A stretch of DNA of 64,000 nucleotides from Vibrio sp. 10N.261.55.A7 (GCF_002877365.1 NZ_MCWZ01000282.1:18962-82961); one strand, 5' to 3'. Shown: positions 26,410 through 39,498, numbered from the stretch's first letter. Made by a program: numbers and translations. Notes: generated by a model not told the origin, from the sequence alone.

Positions 26410-27783
26410 TTAGGAGTTCGGGGTCTCAGGAAGTAGACATTGATAACCCAACCACAATTGGGTTTTTAATTGGCTGGCTTGTTCTATTTGAGGGTAGATA
26501 TCGACGCGCTGTTTCACCTTGTTCGTGACAAAGAAGATGCACAAGAGTGACAGAGTCATGATAACAAAGTGTTGAAAATACGAGGTGTGAGAGATGAGCT
26601 TTGGCTCGGGTTTTATGCTGGCCCAGAACATAGAAAGACTGAAAGCGGCCAGCAATTGACTGATTGGTGAATCTAACACTCCAGACACGAGACCATAACT
26701 AAGGCCAATCATTAAGCTTAGCCCTGTCACTCGGACGACTTGATTCTTCGTTCTCATGACCGAATAGAAACCATAGAGCAACAATGTCATGTACGCGAAT
26801 AGCGGGATAACACCCCAGCTGATTTGGGTCCATTGTGGCCATTTTTGCGGTTGTGAAAAACTCTCTTTCATACATAAAAATGAATCACCGCCTAGCCCCC
26901 AAAAGCTCGTCAGAGAAAACGCTTCCAACCAGATTTCAATTTGACCAGACGATTCTGTTTTCAATGTGTTCCATGTAAAGGCATTGCCATACAAAAGCCA
27001 TTCAGGAACCGGAGAGAGGAGAAGGAGTTTGAAGATCGAGCCGAAAATGATCGACTGCACCAGTAGTACAATGATCTCTCTACGCCAATTGGCTTCTAAC
27101 CATGCCCATAAGAGTATGGCGAGTACGCCGACAGTCGCCACACCTTGTGCGTCGGTGGCTAAAATAGTGGTGACATTCAGGGCGCAGACGGCTTGCATCG
27201 CATAGTGGTAGTAGTGTTTTCTCGTGCAGATGATCGTGAGATAAAAAATAGGGATCAGAAGCCAAATCTGAACTTGATTGATAAATCGAGGGTTTAAAAT
27301 GGTATGAATCGATTCGGGAAGTTGCATGTACGCTCGAAACCAAAATACCGAGCCAATAGAGAGAAACAGGAAAATGGATATCCATGAAAAATACTGATAA
27401 ACCAACACTCTATGGTGGCGAACGATAGGCACTAAACACGCGGAAACGAGGGAGAGACCGATTATGTAAAATAGGTTTTCCTGAGAGGTCCAAACATACA
27501 CCCGTTGCCAGTTCGCGATAGCAGCAAACGTAAGAAGGCTCATGACCAAGATGCCGCATAAGGGCGAGATAGTCTTGAAACTGGACCAGAATTGAAGCCG
27601 ATGCTCTTTGAATAAGGCTAGCCCCAAACAGAAAACAACGATGATCGCGCAGACAAAAAGGCGTTTAGAATCGTACATCCACAATGAATCGCCACGAGTC
27701 ATCACGGTGTTAAAACTAAAAAATAGACAGCCGATGAATATCGCCGAGAGCAATATTCTATTCGGAAGTTGTATTTGATTCAT
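26410..27783 (-). CDS. O-antigen ligase/polymerase-like membrane protein
   Basis: The 457-aa protein has about eleven hydrophobic segments and one larger loop around residues 270-330 that reads TESSGQIEIWLEAF and FWGLGGDSFLC. This is the pattern of the Wzy_C/O-antigen ligase superfamily, where an Arg or Gln and a G-x-G-x-x-x-F motif mark the periplasmic active loop. No glycosyltransferase or wzx/wzz gene lies near, so it is an orphan. It might ligate or polymerise a surface glycan, or work with the neighbouring PAP2 enzyme. The family call is moderate and the function is open. Confidence 0.6.
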   Translation of the reverse strand: MNQIQLPNRILLSAIFIGCLFFSFNTVMTRGDSLWMYDSKRLFVCAIIVVFCLGLALFKEHRLQFWSSFKTISPLCGILVMSLLTFAAIANWQRVYVWTSQENLFYIIGLSLVSACLVPIVRHHRVLVYQYFSWISIFLFLSIGSVFWFRAYMQLPESIHTILNPRFINQVQIWLLIPIFYLTIICTRKHYYHYAMQAVCALNVTTILATDAQGVATVGVLAILLWAWLEANWRREIIVLLVQSIIFGSIFKLLLLSPVPEWLLYGNAFTWNTLKTESSGQIEIWLEAFSLTSFWGLGGDSFLCMKESFSQPQKWPQWTQISWGVIPLFAYMTLLLYGFYSVMRTKNQVVRVTGLSLMIGLSYGLVSGVLDSPISQLLAAFSLSMFWASIKPEPKLISHTSYFQHFVIMTLSLLCIFFVTNKVKQRVDIYPQIEQASQLKTQLWLGYQCLLPETPNS

Positions 27784-27923
27784 ACACGTTTAAGTAGGTG
27801 GTCTTTACTACAAAGTGTAGACCAAATTAAGCCATTGAACGCCCGTGTTATAAGGAGTTGAATTTAATTGATGTTTTTGTCATTAGGTTAGGGTTAGAAA
27901 AATAAAACCTCATTTACGTTTCC

Positions 27924-29264
27924 TTAAAGAGCAAATTTCACCCAGCCTTTTTTACGCCATCGTCTTGCCATGATCACGCCTCTGAACCACTCATCGAGTG
28001 CAATGGCCATCCAAGCCCCTAGGACACCATACCCCCAGTGAACACCGAATAAATAGCTAAATCCTACGCCAATTCCCCACATACTTAATATCCCCATTTG
28101 AACAGGGAATTTTATATCGCCAGCGGCTTTTAGCGCCGAGATAAAGATAAGATTAAAGACACGTCCAGCTTCCAGAAAAATTGATCCGGTAAGCAAACTT
28201 GCTGTAATGACGACGATCTCGGGCTCTGAGGTGAAAAGGTCAATCAGATCGAATCGAAAGGCATAGATGATCATCATTAATGTTGTTGAGGCGATGAAGC
28301 CGACGACAAAGTATTTTTGCACCATAACAAGAATGTTGTCCGCCCAGCCTTTTCCAACGTAGTAGCCTGTTTGAATTTGTGTGGCTTGACCCAGTGCGAG
28401 CGAAAAAGCGAACGCCACACGCGCAATATTTTGCGCATAAGTAAACGCGGCGAGTGAGGAGGTGCCCATCTGCACCACAAAATAGACAATCGCCATTTGC
28501 GCCATGTTATACGACAGCACTTCACCAGCGTTCATGCCACCAATCTTGATGATTTTCGAGTAGATGGTGCTTGGAATTTGACGATATTGATTCAGCGGTA
28601 GGTCGATGCTTTTTTGCTTTAATACGACCCATAACATGAGGGTAGCAATGACCTGACTCGTCACGGTAGCTATGGCTACCCCTTCGACCCCATAGACGGG
28701 CAACCCAAATGGCTGATAGAGGGCAATGTAGTTACCCAAGACATTGATCGCACCCGCAATCAGGTTGATGATCATGGGAGAACGTGAATAACCGTGACTG
28801 CGTAAAATCGTGGCCAGTACGATGCCAATCGTTAAATTGAACGTCATGGCTCCACTGATGACAAGGTACTCATGCCCATACTGCTCGACTTGCGCTTCCA
28901 GCTTATAGAGAGGAAGAAAATACTCGGCACCCAGTAGGGCAATGAGGCTCAACGCAATGCCAAGAACGATGGACAAAGCAATACTGGCGACACCGACATA
29001 AGCCGCGTCTTGCTGACGAGAAGACCCATTGTACTGCGCAATGAGGATGCCAGTACCACTGCTGATCATTGACGATACGATGATCAAGAAGAAAGAGATT
29101 TGCCCAATCACGCCAACGGCCGATACGGCTTTATCTGAGTATCCACTGAGCATGAACACATCACTGGTGTTGAGAGCCGTCCGCAGTAATATCTCGATGA
29201 ATATTGGCCAAGTTAAGGCAACAATACCCATTCGCTTGTTCATTGTAGAGTCGGTGTTTGGCAT
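27924..29264 (-). CDS. MATE family multidrug/cation exporter
   Basis: The 446-aa protein has twelve hydrophobic segments and the two-fold MATE repeat. The N-terminal lobe begins IVALTWPIFIEILLRTALN and continues with DVFMLSGYSDKAVSAVG; the second lobe begins near IKIGGMNAGEVLSYNM. MATE proteins expel cationic drugs or metabolites using Na+ or H+. The substrate is unknown. Start codons at 29264 or 29243 are both possible. It is a single gene, separated from the ABC ATPase gene by that gene's terminator. Confidence 0.87.
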   Translation of the reverse strand: MPNTDSTMNKRMGIVALTWPIFIEILLRTALNTSDVFMLSGYSDKAVSAVGVIGQISFFLIIVSSMISSGTGILIAQYNGSSRQQDAAYVGVASIALSIVLGIALSLIALLGAEYFLPLYKLEAQVEQYGHEYLVISGAMTFNLTIGIVLATILRSHGYSRSPMIINLIAGAINVLGNYIALYQPFGLPVYGVEGVAIATVTSQVIATLMLWVVLKQKSIDLPLNQYRQIPSTIYSKIIKIGGMNAGEVLSYNMAQMAIVYFVVQMGTSSLAAFTYAQNIARVAFAFSLALGQATQIQTGYYVGKGWADNILVMVQKYFVVGFIASTTLMMIIYAFRFDLIDLFTSEPEIVVITASLLTGSIFLEAGRVFNLIFISALKAAGDIKFPVQMGILSMWGIGVGFSYLFGVHWGYGVLGAWMAIALDEWFRGVIMARRWRKKGWVKFAL

Positions 29265-29365
29265 GTAAATCGCTCAAAGAAAGGGAACGCGCCATTTTAA
29301 AGGATGAGATAGAGGAGAGACACTGCTAACGCTCGAATAACCTTATTTGTCTATTCTTAACGGTG

Positions 29366-29396
29366 AAAAAGGCACCTAGATCAAATCTAGATGCCT
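29366..29396 (-). terminator. Terminator of the ABC ATPase gene
   Basis: On the minus strand AGGCATCTAGAT and ATCTAGGTGCCT pair over 12 bp with one wobble and a 3-nt loop, followed by five T. Confidence 0.8.
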
Positions 29397-29434
29397 GATG
29401 GTGAAACTAATTATCGGCTATTCATGGAGCATAA

Positions 29435-30517
29435 CTACTCGATGCGCAAACCGTCTTCATCAAAAAGATGGCAATCTTCTTGGCGACTGCTTAGCTCAAC
29501 GGTCTGGAATCGAGTGACTTCTTGATCACCCGGTAAATGAACCTTGAAGCCATCAATGCCACACGCTTGACCATACATGTAAGTACTGTTGCCCAATCGC
29601 TCAACCACTTCGCTTTGGAAGGTCAGCTTCACTGGTTGATCATGGTTAAACTCTAAATGCTCAGGTCGAATACCCAGTACAACCGTTGCGCCAGAAGTCA
29701 GAGATTTTTTCACTGGTGGCAAATTGAATAACGTACCGTCTACACCTACTAGCACCAGAGATGACTCATTGCTGGTTTCCACTTGAGTTGGAATGAAGTT
29801 CATCTTTGGCGAACCGATGAACCCAGCAACAAACTCATTTTGTGGTTTATGGTACAACTCGAGTGGCGAGCCTACTTGCTCAATTCGACCATCGCGCAAT
29901 ACGACAATTTTGTCGGCCAGTGTCATCGCTTCAATTTGATCGTGGGTTACGTAGACCATGGTGTTTTGCAGATCTTGGTGCAGCTTAGCAATTTGCAGGC
30001 GCATATCGACACGAAGTTCCGCATCAAGGTTAGACAGTGGCTCATCAAACAAGAAGACTTTCGGGTTACGAACGATCGCACGTCCGATAGCAACACGTTG
30101 ACGTTGACCACCAGATAGCTCTTTAGGTTTGCGATCCAATAGCTTATCTAGTTGCAGTGTTTTGGCTGCGCCGTGGACCTGTTTATCAATGATCTCTTTC
30201 GCCACGCCATTCATTTTGAGGCCGAAGCCCATGTTCTCTTCAACGGTCATGTGCGGGTAAAGCGCATAAGACTGAAATACCATTGCCACGCCGCGTTCAG
30301 CAGGGTCGGCCTCATTGACGACCTCATCACCAATCGATATTTCCCCATCCGTTATCTCTTCTAACCCCGCGATTAGACGCAGCAATGTTGACTTACCACA
30401 ACCTGATGGCCCAACAAAAACAACAAACTCTCCATTTTCGATCTCGAGATCGACACCATGAATGGTTTGAACATCACCAAAACGCTTGATGACCTGTTTT
30501 AAGCTGATATCAGCCAT
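29435..30517 (-). CDS. ATPase of the galactoside ABC importer (UgpC/MsmK/MalK type)
   Basis: The 360-aa protein has Walker A GPSGCGKSTLL (near residues 37-47), Q-loop FQSYALYPHMTV, signature LSGGQRQRVAIGR, Walker B VFLFDEPLSNLD and switch His in VTHDQ. The C-terminal 120 residues form the TOBE/OB regulatory domain typical of CUT1 sugar ATPases (LGIRPEHLEF). It is divergent from two permease genes and a binding-protein gene that lack an ATPase of their own, so it energises that importer. The shared intergenic region carries a GalR-like palindrome. Confidence 0.9.
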   Translation of the reverse strand: MADISLKQVIKRFGDVQTIHGVDLEIENGEFVVFVGPSGCGKSTLLRLIAGLEEITDGEISIGDEVVNEADPAERGVAMVFQSYALYPHMTVEENMGFGLKMNGVAKEIIDKQVHGAAKTLQLDKLLDRKPKELSGGQRQRVAIGRAIVRNPKVFLFDEPLSNLDAELRVDMRLQIAKLHQDLQNTMVYVTHDQIEAMTLADKIVVLRDGRIEQVGSPLELYHKPQNEFVAGFIGSPKMNFIPTQVETSNESSLVLVGVDGTLFNLPPVKKSLTSGATVVLGIRPEHLEFNHDQPVKLTFQSEVVERLGNSTYMYGQACGIDGFKVHLPGDQEVTRFQTVELSSRQEDCHLFDEDGLRIE

Positions 30518-30860
30518 ATGAACTCCTTGCCAATGTGGCTTGCTAAACGGATAGATTTCTATCGAGATGATGACTCGATTATGAATTCGAGAACTTTGTA
30601 CATAAAAGATACGCTCTAAATTGTTTTTTGTTACCAGATAACGAGCAAATGTAGATCTTGATCATGCATTTTAACCAAAATTTAACTATTTTTGTGGAAA
30701 CGTTTACAAAATGATTGTTCAGCTGTGTATTTATTCGTCATAGTTATTAGTATTTACTCGTATGATAGATAGAACATCATCTTTTCAATTTATTTGGTCT
30801 ACATTTGTTGAACGTATCCGAATAAATGAATGAACAGGATGTGACAAGGAGTCACACGAA
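30518..30860. promoter_or_regulatory. Divergent control region of the galactoside transporter
   Basis: This 343-bp gap holds no gene. It contains a GalR/LacI-type near-palindrome TGGAAACGTTTACA (30695-30708) with centre CG, like the site before galE, and AT-rich promoter-like sequence on both sides. Directly before the permease ATG, TGTGAC (30840-30845) and GTCACA (30851-30856) form a 6-bp hairpin whose 5-nt loop AAGGA is the ribosome site. Confidence 0.6.
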
Positions 30861-31781
30861 ATGGAGCAATCTGTGAAAACGATATACCCAGAAAATCGTC
30901 TCCCCTCTACCAGACGTAAATCGCGGGTCAGTGCGAAGCTTTCCCCATGGCTGTTTTTAGCCCCTGCCATTGTCATTTTTTCCATTTATGTGGTTTACCC
31001 AATTCTCGACAGTATTTGGTTAAGTTTCTTTGAATGGGATGGTTTGGGCGAGAAAGAGTGGGTTGGGCTTGGTAACTATAGAGAGCTGTTCGAGTCAGAA
31101 GCATTCTATACGTCACTAAAGAATAACTTCTTATGGCTGATTTTCTTTATGCTCGCGCCACCTATCGGACTCGCCATTGCGCTGTTTCTCAATCAACAAG
31201 TTCGTGGGATTCGTGTTGTTAAATCCTTATTCTTCTTCCCATTTGTTATCTCGCAAGTGGTGGTCGGCTTGGTGTTTGCCTGGTTCTATGACCCTTCATT
31301 TGGCTTATTCAACATTGTCTTAGGTGGGTTTGGCGTTGAGCCTATTTCGATACTCGCAAACGAAGATTACGTCACCTTCGGCATCATCGTCGCCGGCTTA
31401 TGGCCGCAGATTTCTTACTGCATGATCTTGTATTTAACAGGATTGAATAACCTAGACCCAGAGCAGTTAGAAGCGGCACGCCTCGATGGCGCGAAGAAGT
31501 GGCGCATGCTTTGGTATGTCGTGTTACCTCAATTGCGCCCTGCCACATTCATTGCCGTTGTTGTTACGGTCATTGGCGCACTTCGTTCCTTCGATTTGGT
31601 TGCCACCATGACGGCGGGTGGCCCTTGGGGTAGCTCAACAGTTCTTGCCTACCAAATGTATGAAGAGTCAATTTTCAACTACCGAATGGGTTACGGTGCT
31701 GCGGTGTCAGTTGTGCTGTTCTTAATCATGGATATCTATATCGCGTACTTCTTGTGGCGTATGTTAAGGAGTGAAAAATAA
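30861..31781 (+). CDS. Sugar ABC permease, MalF-type
   Basis: The 306-aa protein has six hydrophobic segments and the BPD_transp_1 EAA loop EAARLDGAKKWRMLWYVVLP near residues 207-226, which docks on the ATPase. The first segment WLFLAPAIVIFSIYVVYP is typical of CUT1 MalF-like permeases. The start ATG 30861 has its ribosome site inside a hairpin loop. It overlaps the next permease by one base (TAATG), so the pair is translationally coupled. With the second permease it forms the channel of the predicted galactoside importer. Confidence 0.9.
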   Translation: MEQSVKTIYPENRLPSTRRKSRVSAKLSPWLFLAPAIVIFSIYVVYPILDSIWLSFFEWDGLGEKEWVGLGNYRELFESEAFYTSLKNNFLWLIFFMLAPPIGLAIALFLNQQVRGIRVVKSLFFFPFVISQVVVGLVFAWFYDPSFGLFNIVLGGFGVEPISILANEDYVTFGIIVAGLWPQISYCMILYLTGLNNLDPEQLEAARLDGAKKWRMLWYVVLPQLRPATFIAVVVTVIGALRSFDLVATMTAGGPWGSSTVLAYQMYEESIFNYRMGYGAAVSVVLFLIMDIYIAYFLWRMLRSEK

Positions 31782-32632
31782 TGTTTCCGCAACCGATTCA
31801 AAAATCAGGACGCTTTACCAATATCAGCTATCGCGTCGCGCTGCCTATTTCTATCGTGATGTGGCTACTGCCACTGATCGCCGTGATGATGACGTCCATC
31901 CGAGGCATGGAAGACATTAACACCGGTAACTACTGGGGGTGGCCAACTGAGATTAAGTTTTTCGAAAACTACACTCAGGTCTTTACCTCTACATCGATGG
32001 GGCAATACCTCGTCAACAGTTTGATGATTACCCTACCTGCGGTTGCTGGCGCGGTTGCATTGTCTACTTTAGCGGGCTTTGCGCTGGCGAAATACAACTT
32101 TAAAGCGAACATTTGGATCTTCGCGATGTTCATCGCGGGTAACTTTGTTCCGTTTCAAATCTTGATGATTCCTGTTCGAGATTTAACGATTACCTTTGGT
32201 TTGTACGACACACATCTGGCGCTTATCTTGTTCCATATCGCGTTCCAGGCCGGGTTTTGTACCTTGTTCATGCGGAACTTCATTGTCGGCATTCCAGATG
32301 CCCTAATAGAAGCGGCGCGAGTCGAAGGGGTGTCAGAGTGGAAGATTTTCTGGCATATCGTATTGCCTTTAGTGCGACCTGCATTGGCGGCATTGGCTGT
32401 TCTTGTCTTCACCTTTATCTGGAATGACTTTTTCTGGGCACTGGTATTGGTTCAAAGCGATGAAGTGCGTCCGGTGACTGCTGGATTAAGCTCTCTGCAA
32501 GGGCAGTGGCTTGCATCGTGGCAGTTGATGTCTGCAGGGGCCGTTGTCGCAGCGATCCCACCGGTTGTGCTGTTCTTCACTATGCAACGACATTTTATTG
32601 CGGGCTTAACGCTTGGGGCGACAAAAGGTTAA
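31781..32632 (+). CDS. Sugar ABC permease, MalG-type
   Basis: The 283-aa protein has six hydrophobic segments and the EAA loop EAARVEGVSEWKIFWHIVLP, followed by VRPALAALAVLVFTFIWNDF, a hallmark of CUT1 MalG-like permeases. It is the heterodimer partner of the preceding permease. A 123-bp gap without a terminator separates it from the binding-protein gene, which may be controlled partly by RNA stability. Confidence 0.9.
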   Translation: MFPQPIQKSGRFTNISYRVALPISIVMWLLPLIAVMMTSIRGMEDINTGNYWGWPTEIKFFENYTQVFTSTSMGQYLVNSLMITLPAVAGAVALSTLAGFALAKYNFKANIWIFAMFIAGNFVPFQILMIPVRDLTITFGLYDTHLALILFHIAFQAGFCTLFMRNFIVGIPDALIEAARVEGVSEWKIFWHIVLPLVRPALAALAVLVFTFIWNDFFWALVLVQSDEVRPVTAGLSSLQGQWLASWQLMSAGAVVAAIPPVVLFFTMQRHFIAGLTLGATKG

Positions 32633-32755
32633 ACATATTCACTTTCGTTGTTTGTCCTTAGGTCCCCACCTTAGGCTAAACAGCGCTTTTAGTAAGGCAA
32701 CTAGAAAAACAACAATTGGACTCATGAGTGAAAGCTCACTAATAAGGACCTGACT

Positions 32756-33982
32756 ATGAAATACGTGAAACATCTTGCTGCTACTGCTGTATTAGGGGCA
32801 GCACTCTCCACCTCTGCTTGGGCGGGAACATTGGTCATTAACTCTGACCAAGCTGACCCTGCACCAAAAGCGGCTTGGGCTGAAATCGTCAAGCAGTTTG
32901 AGGCTGAGAATCCGGATATAACGGTGGAATATAACCTCTATGATAAAGAGGCGTATAAAACCACGATTCGTAACTGGCTGGTGACTTCGCCACCCGATGT
33001 TGTTTTCTGGTATGCGGGTAACCGTATGAAGACCTTCGTTGACCGCGGCTTATTTGAAGATGTCAGCGATCTGTGGAACGAGAACAACATGAAGCAAGAC
33101 TTCTCGACTGCCGCACCGGCGATGACCGTCAATGATAAACAATACGGTGTGCCTTACACGTATTACCAATGGGGTATCTACTACCGTTCTGATATCTTTG
33201 CTCAATACGGTATCTCAGAGCCGAAAACGTGGGATGAGTTACTCGCCGCTTCCGCAACACTAAAAGAGAATGGTGTTGCTCCATTTGCTATCGGAACTAA
33301 GTACCTTTGGACCGCAGCGGGTTGGTTTGATTACATCAACCTACGTACTAACGGCCTAGACTTCCATATTGACCTGATGGACGGCAAGGTGCCATACAGC
33401 GATGAGCGCGTTAAAAAAACTTTTGCTAACTGGGCCCAACTTGTTGAGCCAGGCTACTTCCTTGAAAACCACGCCTCATACTCATGGCAAGAAGCGCAAC
33501 CGTTCCTGTATAACGGCGAAGCGGCAATGTACCTGATTGGTAACTTCATTGCGCCTAACTTCCCTGACAGTGTGAAAAGCGACATGGGCTTCTTCCAATT
33601 CCCAATCATCGACCCAGCGGTACCTGTCGCGGAAGATGCGCCGATGGATACTATCCACATCCCATCTAAAGCGAAGAACAAAGAAGACGCACGCAAGTTC
33701 CTAAAATTTGTCGCGCGAGCCGATATTCAAGAGAAGATCAACGGGTCTATTCTTCAGATTCCGACCAACAATAAAGCGAAAGCTGCCGATGACCCGTTCC
33801 TAAATACCGGCGTGAAGATGCTAGCAGAAGCTCAGGGTACGGCTCAGTTCTATGACCGTGATACCGATCCTGCAATGGCGAAAGAGGGCATGAAAGGCTT
33901 CCAAGAGTTCATGGTTCACCCTGATCGTATTGAGAAGATCTTGAAGAGACTGGATAAAGTCAGCAAGCGAACCTTTAAGTAG
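32756..33982 (+). CDS. Sugar-binding periplasmic protein (CUT1 family)
   Basis: The 408-aa protein has a signal peptide ending STSAWA/GTL and is a family 1 extracellular solute-binding protein: PAPKAAWAEIVKQFEAENPDI near the start, PPDVVFWYAGNRMK, and GAAMYLIGNF-like (EAAMYLIGNFIAP) motifs. It would bring a galactoside such as a raffinose-family or galacto-oligosaccharide to the two permeases. Specificity is inferred from the downstream alpha- and beta-galactosidases. A hairpin follows the gene and likely protects its mRNA 3' end. Confidence 0.9.
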   Translation: MKYVKHLAATAVLGAALSTSAWAGTLVINSDQADPAPKAAWAEIVKQFEAENPDITVEYNLYDKEAYKTTIRNWLVTSPPDVVFWYAGNRMKTFVDRGLFEDVSDLWNENNMKQDFSTAAPAMTVNDKQYGVPYTYYQWGIYYRSDIFAQYGISEPKTWDELLAASATLKENGVAPFAIGTKYLWTAAGWFDYINLRTNGLDFHIDLMDGKVPYSDERVKKTFANWAQLVEPGYFLENHASYSWQEAQPFLYNGEAAMYLIGNFIAPNFPDSVKSDMGFFQFPIIDPAVPVAEDAPMDTIHIPSKAKNKEDARKFLKFVARADIQEKINGSILQIPTNNKAKAADDPFLNTGVKMLAEAQGTAQFYDRDTDPAMAKEGMKGFQEFMVHPDRIEKILKRLDKVSKRTFK

Positions 33983-34006
33983 TTACTGGGTTCAACTCTA
34001 ATCAGG

Positions 34007-34029
34007 CTGGGCGAACGAAAGTCGCCCAG
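34007..34029 (+). promoter_or_regulatory. Intercistronic hairpin between binding protein and lacZ genes
   Basis: CTGGGCGA (34007-34014) pairs with TCGCCCAG (34022-34029) around a 7-nt loop. No T run follows, so read-through to lacZ is expected. Hairpins after binding-protein genes often raise their expression over neighbours. Confidence 0.55.
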
Positions 34030-34069
34030 TCACATTCAACCTTAATCTCCTTTCCGTACAATCTCATAG

Positions 34070-37246
<3,177 letters not shown>

Positions 37247-37260
37247 AGGACGAATTCTAC

Positions 37261-39396
37261 ATGACACCATTTATTCAACTGCACAGTCAGCCTGTTTCTG
37301 TCGTGATTAAACTCACGCCTGCACCTGAGATCATTTATTGGGGAAAAGCGATTGCCCCACTGAATAATGAGCGATTTGATGCCTTGCTTATCAGCCAGGT
37401 TCGAGCCGTGCCTCAAGCGCGTTTGGATCATGATGTTCCATTAACGCTTTGCCCTGATCTGGGTCGAGGTAGTTTTGGTTCATCGGGCATAGAGGGCCAT
37501 CATGATGGTCTGAATAGTATGCCTCGATTCAGTTATGTGTCACATAGCGTTGAACTGGACTCTCTCGATAGCCGCACCGAGATTCGTTGTGAAGATACCC
37601 AAGCGCAGTTAAGGCTGACCATCTCGCTCACTCTTAACGCTTCGTCTGGGGTTCTGCGCAAAAAACTGACCATTGAGAACCAAGCCAAAGCGAATTACTG
37701 CTTAAACAAGCTTGTACTGACTTTACCGGTCCCGCAGCGCGCGACTGAGCTGGAAAGCTACCATGGCCGCTGGAGTCGAGAGTTTCAGGCTCAGCGTCAG
37801 CGTTTAACACATAATGCATGGCAGGTAGAAAACCGCCGTGGGCGCACGTCTCATGAGTATTTTCCTGGGTGTCTGGTTGGCCAACAAGGCTTCAAAGAGC
37901 AAACCGGAGAAATTTGGGCATTCCACTTAGGTTGGAGTGGTAACCATCAGCTGAGAGCAGACGTGAAAAGTGACGGTCGTCGATTTGTTCAAGCTGGAGA
38001 GTTACTGCTACCTGGCGAGGTGATTCTCGGTCAAGGTGAGCGTTACTCTACGCCTGAATTGTTTGCCAGTTACAGCGCCAAGGGTATTAATGGCATTCGT
38101 CGCCACAGTCACCAGTTCGTGCGTGAAAACATCATTCCTTTTGAACGAAACAAGCCTCGCCCGGTTCACCTCAATACTTGGGAAGGCATCTATTTCGATC
38201 ATGATCCTGACTATATTAGTGAGATGGCAATAGAAGCGGCCAGCATCGGTGTGGAACGTTTCATCATCGACGATGGTTGGTTCAAGGGCCGAAATGACGA
38301 CAAAACCTCATTGGGCGATTGGACACTCGATACTGATAAGTACCCCAATGGGCTCACGCCAGTGATTGAGCAAGTGAATCGATTGGGTATGTCTTTTGGT
38401 ATCTGGGTGGAGCCAGAGATGGTGAACGAAGAGTCAGAACTGTTTCGTTCGCACCCTGATTGGATGCTGCGTACCAATGGCTATACACAGCCAACAGGCC
38501 GTTACCAATACGTATTGAACCTGCAAATCACAGAGTGTTTTGACTACCTCTACCAGTGCCTAGATACGTTGCTAACCGAAAACAATATTGAATACGTGAA
38601 GTGGGATATGAACCGAGAGCTGGTTCAGCCCACACACAATGGAAAAGCCTCTGTTCATGGGCAAACTCTCGCGCTCTATCGGCTGCTTGATAAGTTGGTG
38701 AATGCTCACCCCAACGTAGAGATTGAATCTTGCTCTTCTGGCGGTGGGCGAATTGACTACGAGGTGCTGAAGCGAACCTGTCGTTTCTGGACATCAGATT
38801 GCAATGATGCGTTGGAAAGACAAACCATCCAAAAGCACATGGGGATCTTTTTTCCACCTGAAGTTATGGGGGCTCACATTGGGCCGTATCATAGCCACAC
38901 CACGAGGCGAACCCATGACATTAACTTACGTGGGCTCACTGCATTGACTGGGCACATGGGCGTTGAGCTCGATCCAGTGAAAGAGAGTGACGCTGAGAAG
39001 CAAGCATTCGCTAAATACATCACCTTGCACAAGCAGTATCGAGATCTGCTGCATGACGGTGAATCTTTCTATTTAGACAATATCGATGGTCGCCGCTTTT
39101 CTTATGGCGTGACAAAAGACGACAAACAGTTGCTGGTGGTGTGTCAAACCGCTATGCCCGATTATGCATTACCTGAACCGTTACGGCTAATTGACCTTGA
39201 AGCGGACAAAACCTATCAGGTGAAGCTCATTGACTACCCGCAAAGCAGCCATCAATTGATGAAAGAGAGTCAAGGTTGGTGGGAGTCTAGAGAGGTTGAG
39301 GCGAGTGGGGAGTGGTTAATGAACGTGGGGTTAAGCTTGCCCATTCTAGACCCAGAAAGTGCGTTATTGCTTGAGATTCGTGGTGTGACAAAGTAG
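37261..39396 (+). CDS. Alpha-galactosidase, glycoside hydrolase family 36
   Basis: The 711-aa protein has the GH36 architecture: an N-terminal beta-supersandwich, a TIM barrel with FIIDDGWFKGRNDDKTSLGD, the nucleophile Asp449 in VKWDMNREL and the acid/base Asp513 in FWTSDCNDALERQ, after the CSSGGGRIDYEVL motif, and a C-terminal beta domain. It hydrolyses terminal alpha-galactose from melibiose and raffinose-type sugars. No signal peptide is seen, so it is cytoplasmic and depends on import. It follows lacZ by 14 bp in the same transcript. Confidence 0.92.
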   Translation: MTPFIQLHSQPVSVVIKLTPAPEIIYWGKAIAPLNNERFDALLISQVRAVPQARLDHDVPLTLCPDLGRGSFGSSGIEGHHDGLNSMPRFSYVSHSVELDSLDSRTEIRCEDTQAQLRLTISLTLNASSGVLRKKLTIENQAKANYCLNKLVLTLPVPQRATELESYHGRWSREFQAQRQRLTHNAWQVENRRGRTSHEYFPGCLVGQQGFKEQTGEIWAFHLGWSGNHQLRADVKSDGRRFVQAGELLLPGEVILGQGERYSTPELFASYSAKGINGIRRHSHQFVRENIIPFERNKPRPVHLNTWEGIYFDHDPDYISEMAIEAASIGVERFIIDDGWFKGRNDDKTSLGDWTLDTDKYPNGLTPVIEQVNRLGMSFGIWVEPEMVNEESELFRSHPDWMLRTNGYTQPTGRYQYVLNLQITECFDYLYQCLDTLLTENNIEYVKWDMNRELVQPTHNGKASVHGQTLALYRLLDKLVNAHPNVEIESCSSGGGRIDYEVLKRTCRFWTSDCNDALERQTIQKHMGIFFPPEVMGAHIGPYHSHTTRRTHDINLRGLTALTGHMGVELDPVKESDAEKQAFAKYITLHKQYRDLLHDGESFYLDNIDGRRFSYGVTKDDKQLLVVCQTAMPDYALPEPLRLIDLEADKTYQVKLIDYPQSSHQLMKESQGWWESREVEASGEWLMNVGLSLPILDPESALLLEIRGVTK

Positions 39397-39462
39397 CTGA
39401 CTTCGTGCTTTTCTTTGAATTGAAAACGTTGATAAAAGTAAGAGTGAAATGGCGTGTTGGAT

Positions 39463-39498
39463 GACAATGCTCATCAGTTTAGGCTGAGTAGCATTGTC
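39463..39498 (+). terminator. Hairpin after the alpha-galactosidase gene
   Basis: GACAATGCT and AGCATTGTC pair perfectly; after a 2x2 internal loop TCAG/CTGA continues the stem around a 6-nt loop. The following sequence is only weakly T-rich, so it may be an attenuator or a poor terminator between the hydrolases and the gal genes. Confidence 0.5.

Noticed and set aside
30840..30856. A CRP site just before the permease gene
   Set aside because: The halves TGTGA and TCACA are separated by 7 rather than 6 bases and the site would cover the ribosome site downstream of any promoter; a hairpin is the simpler reading.
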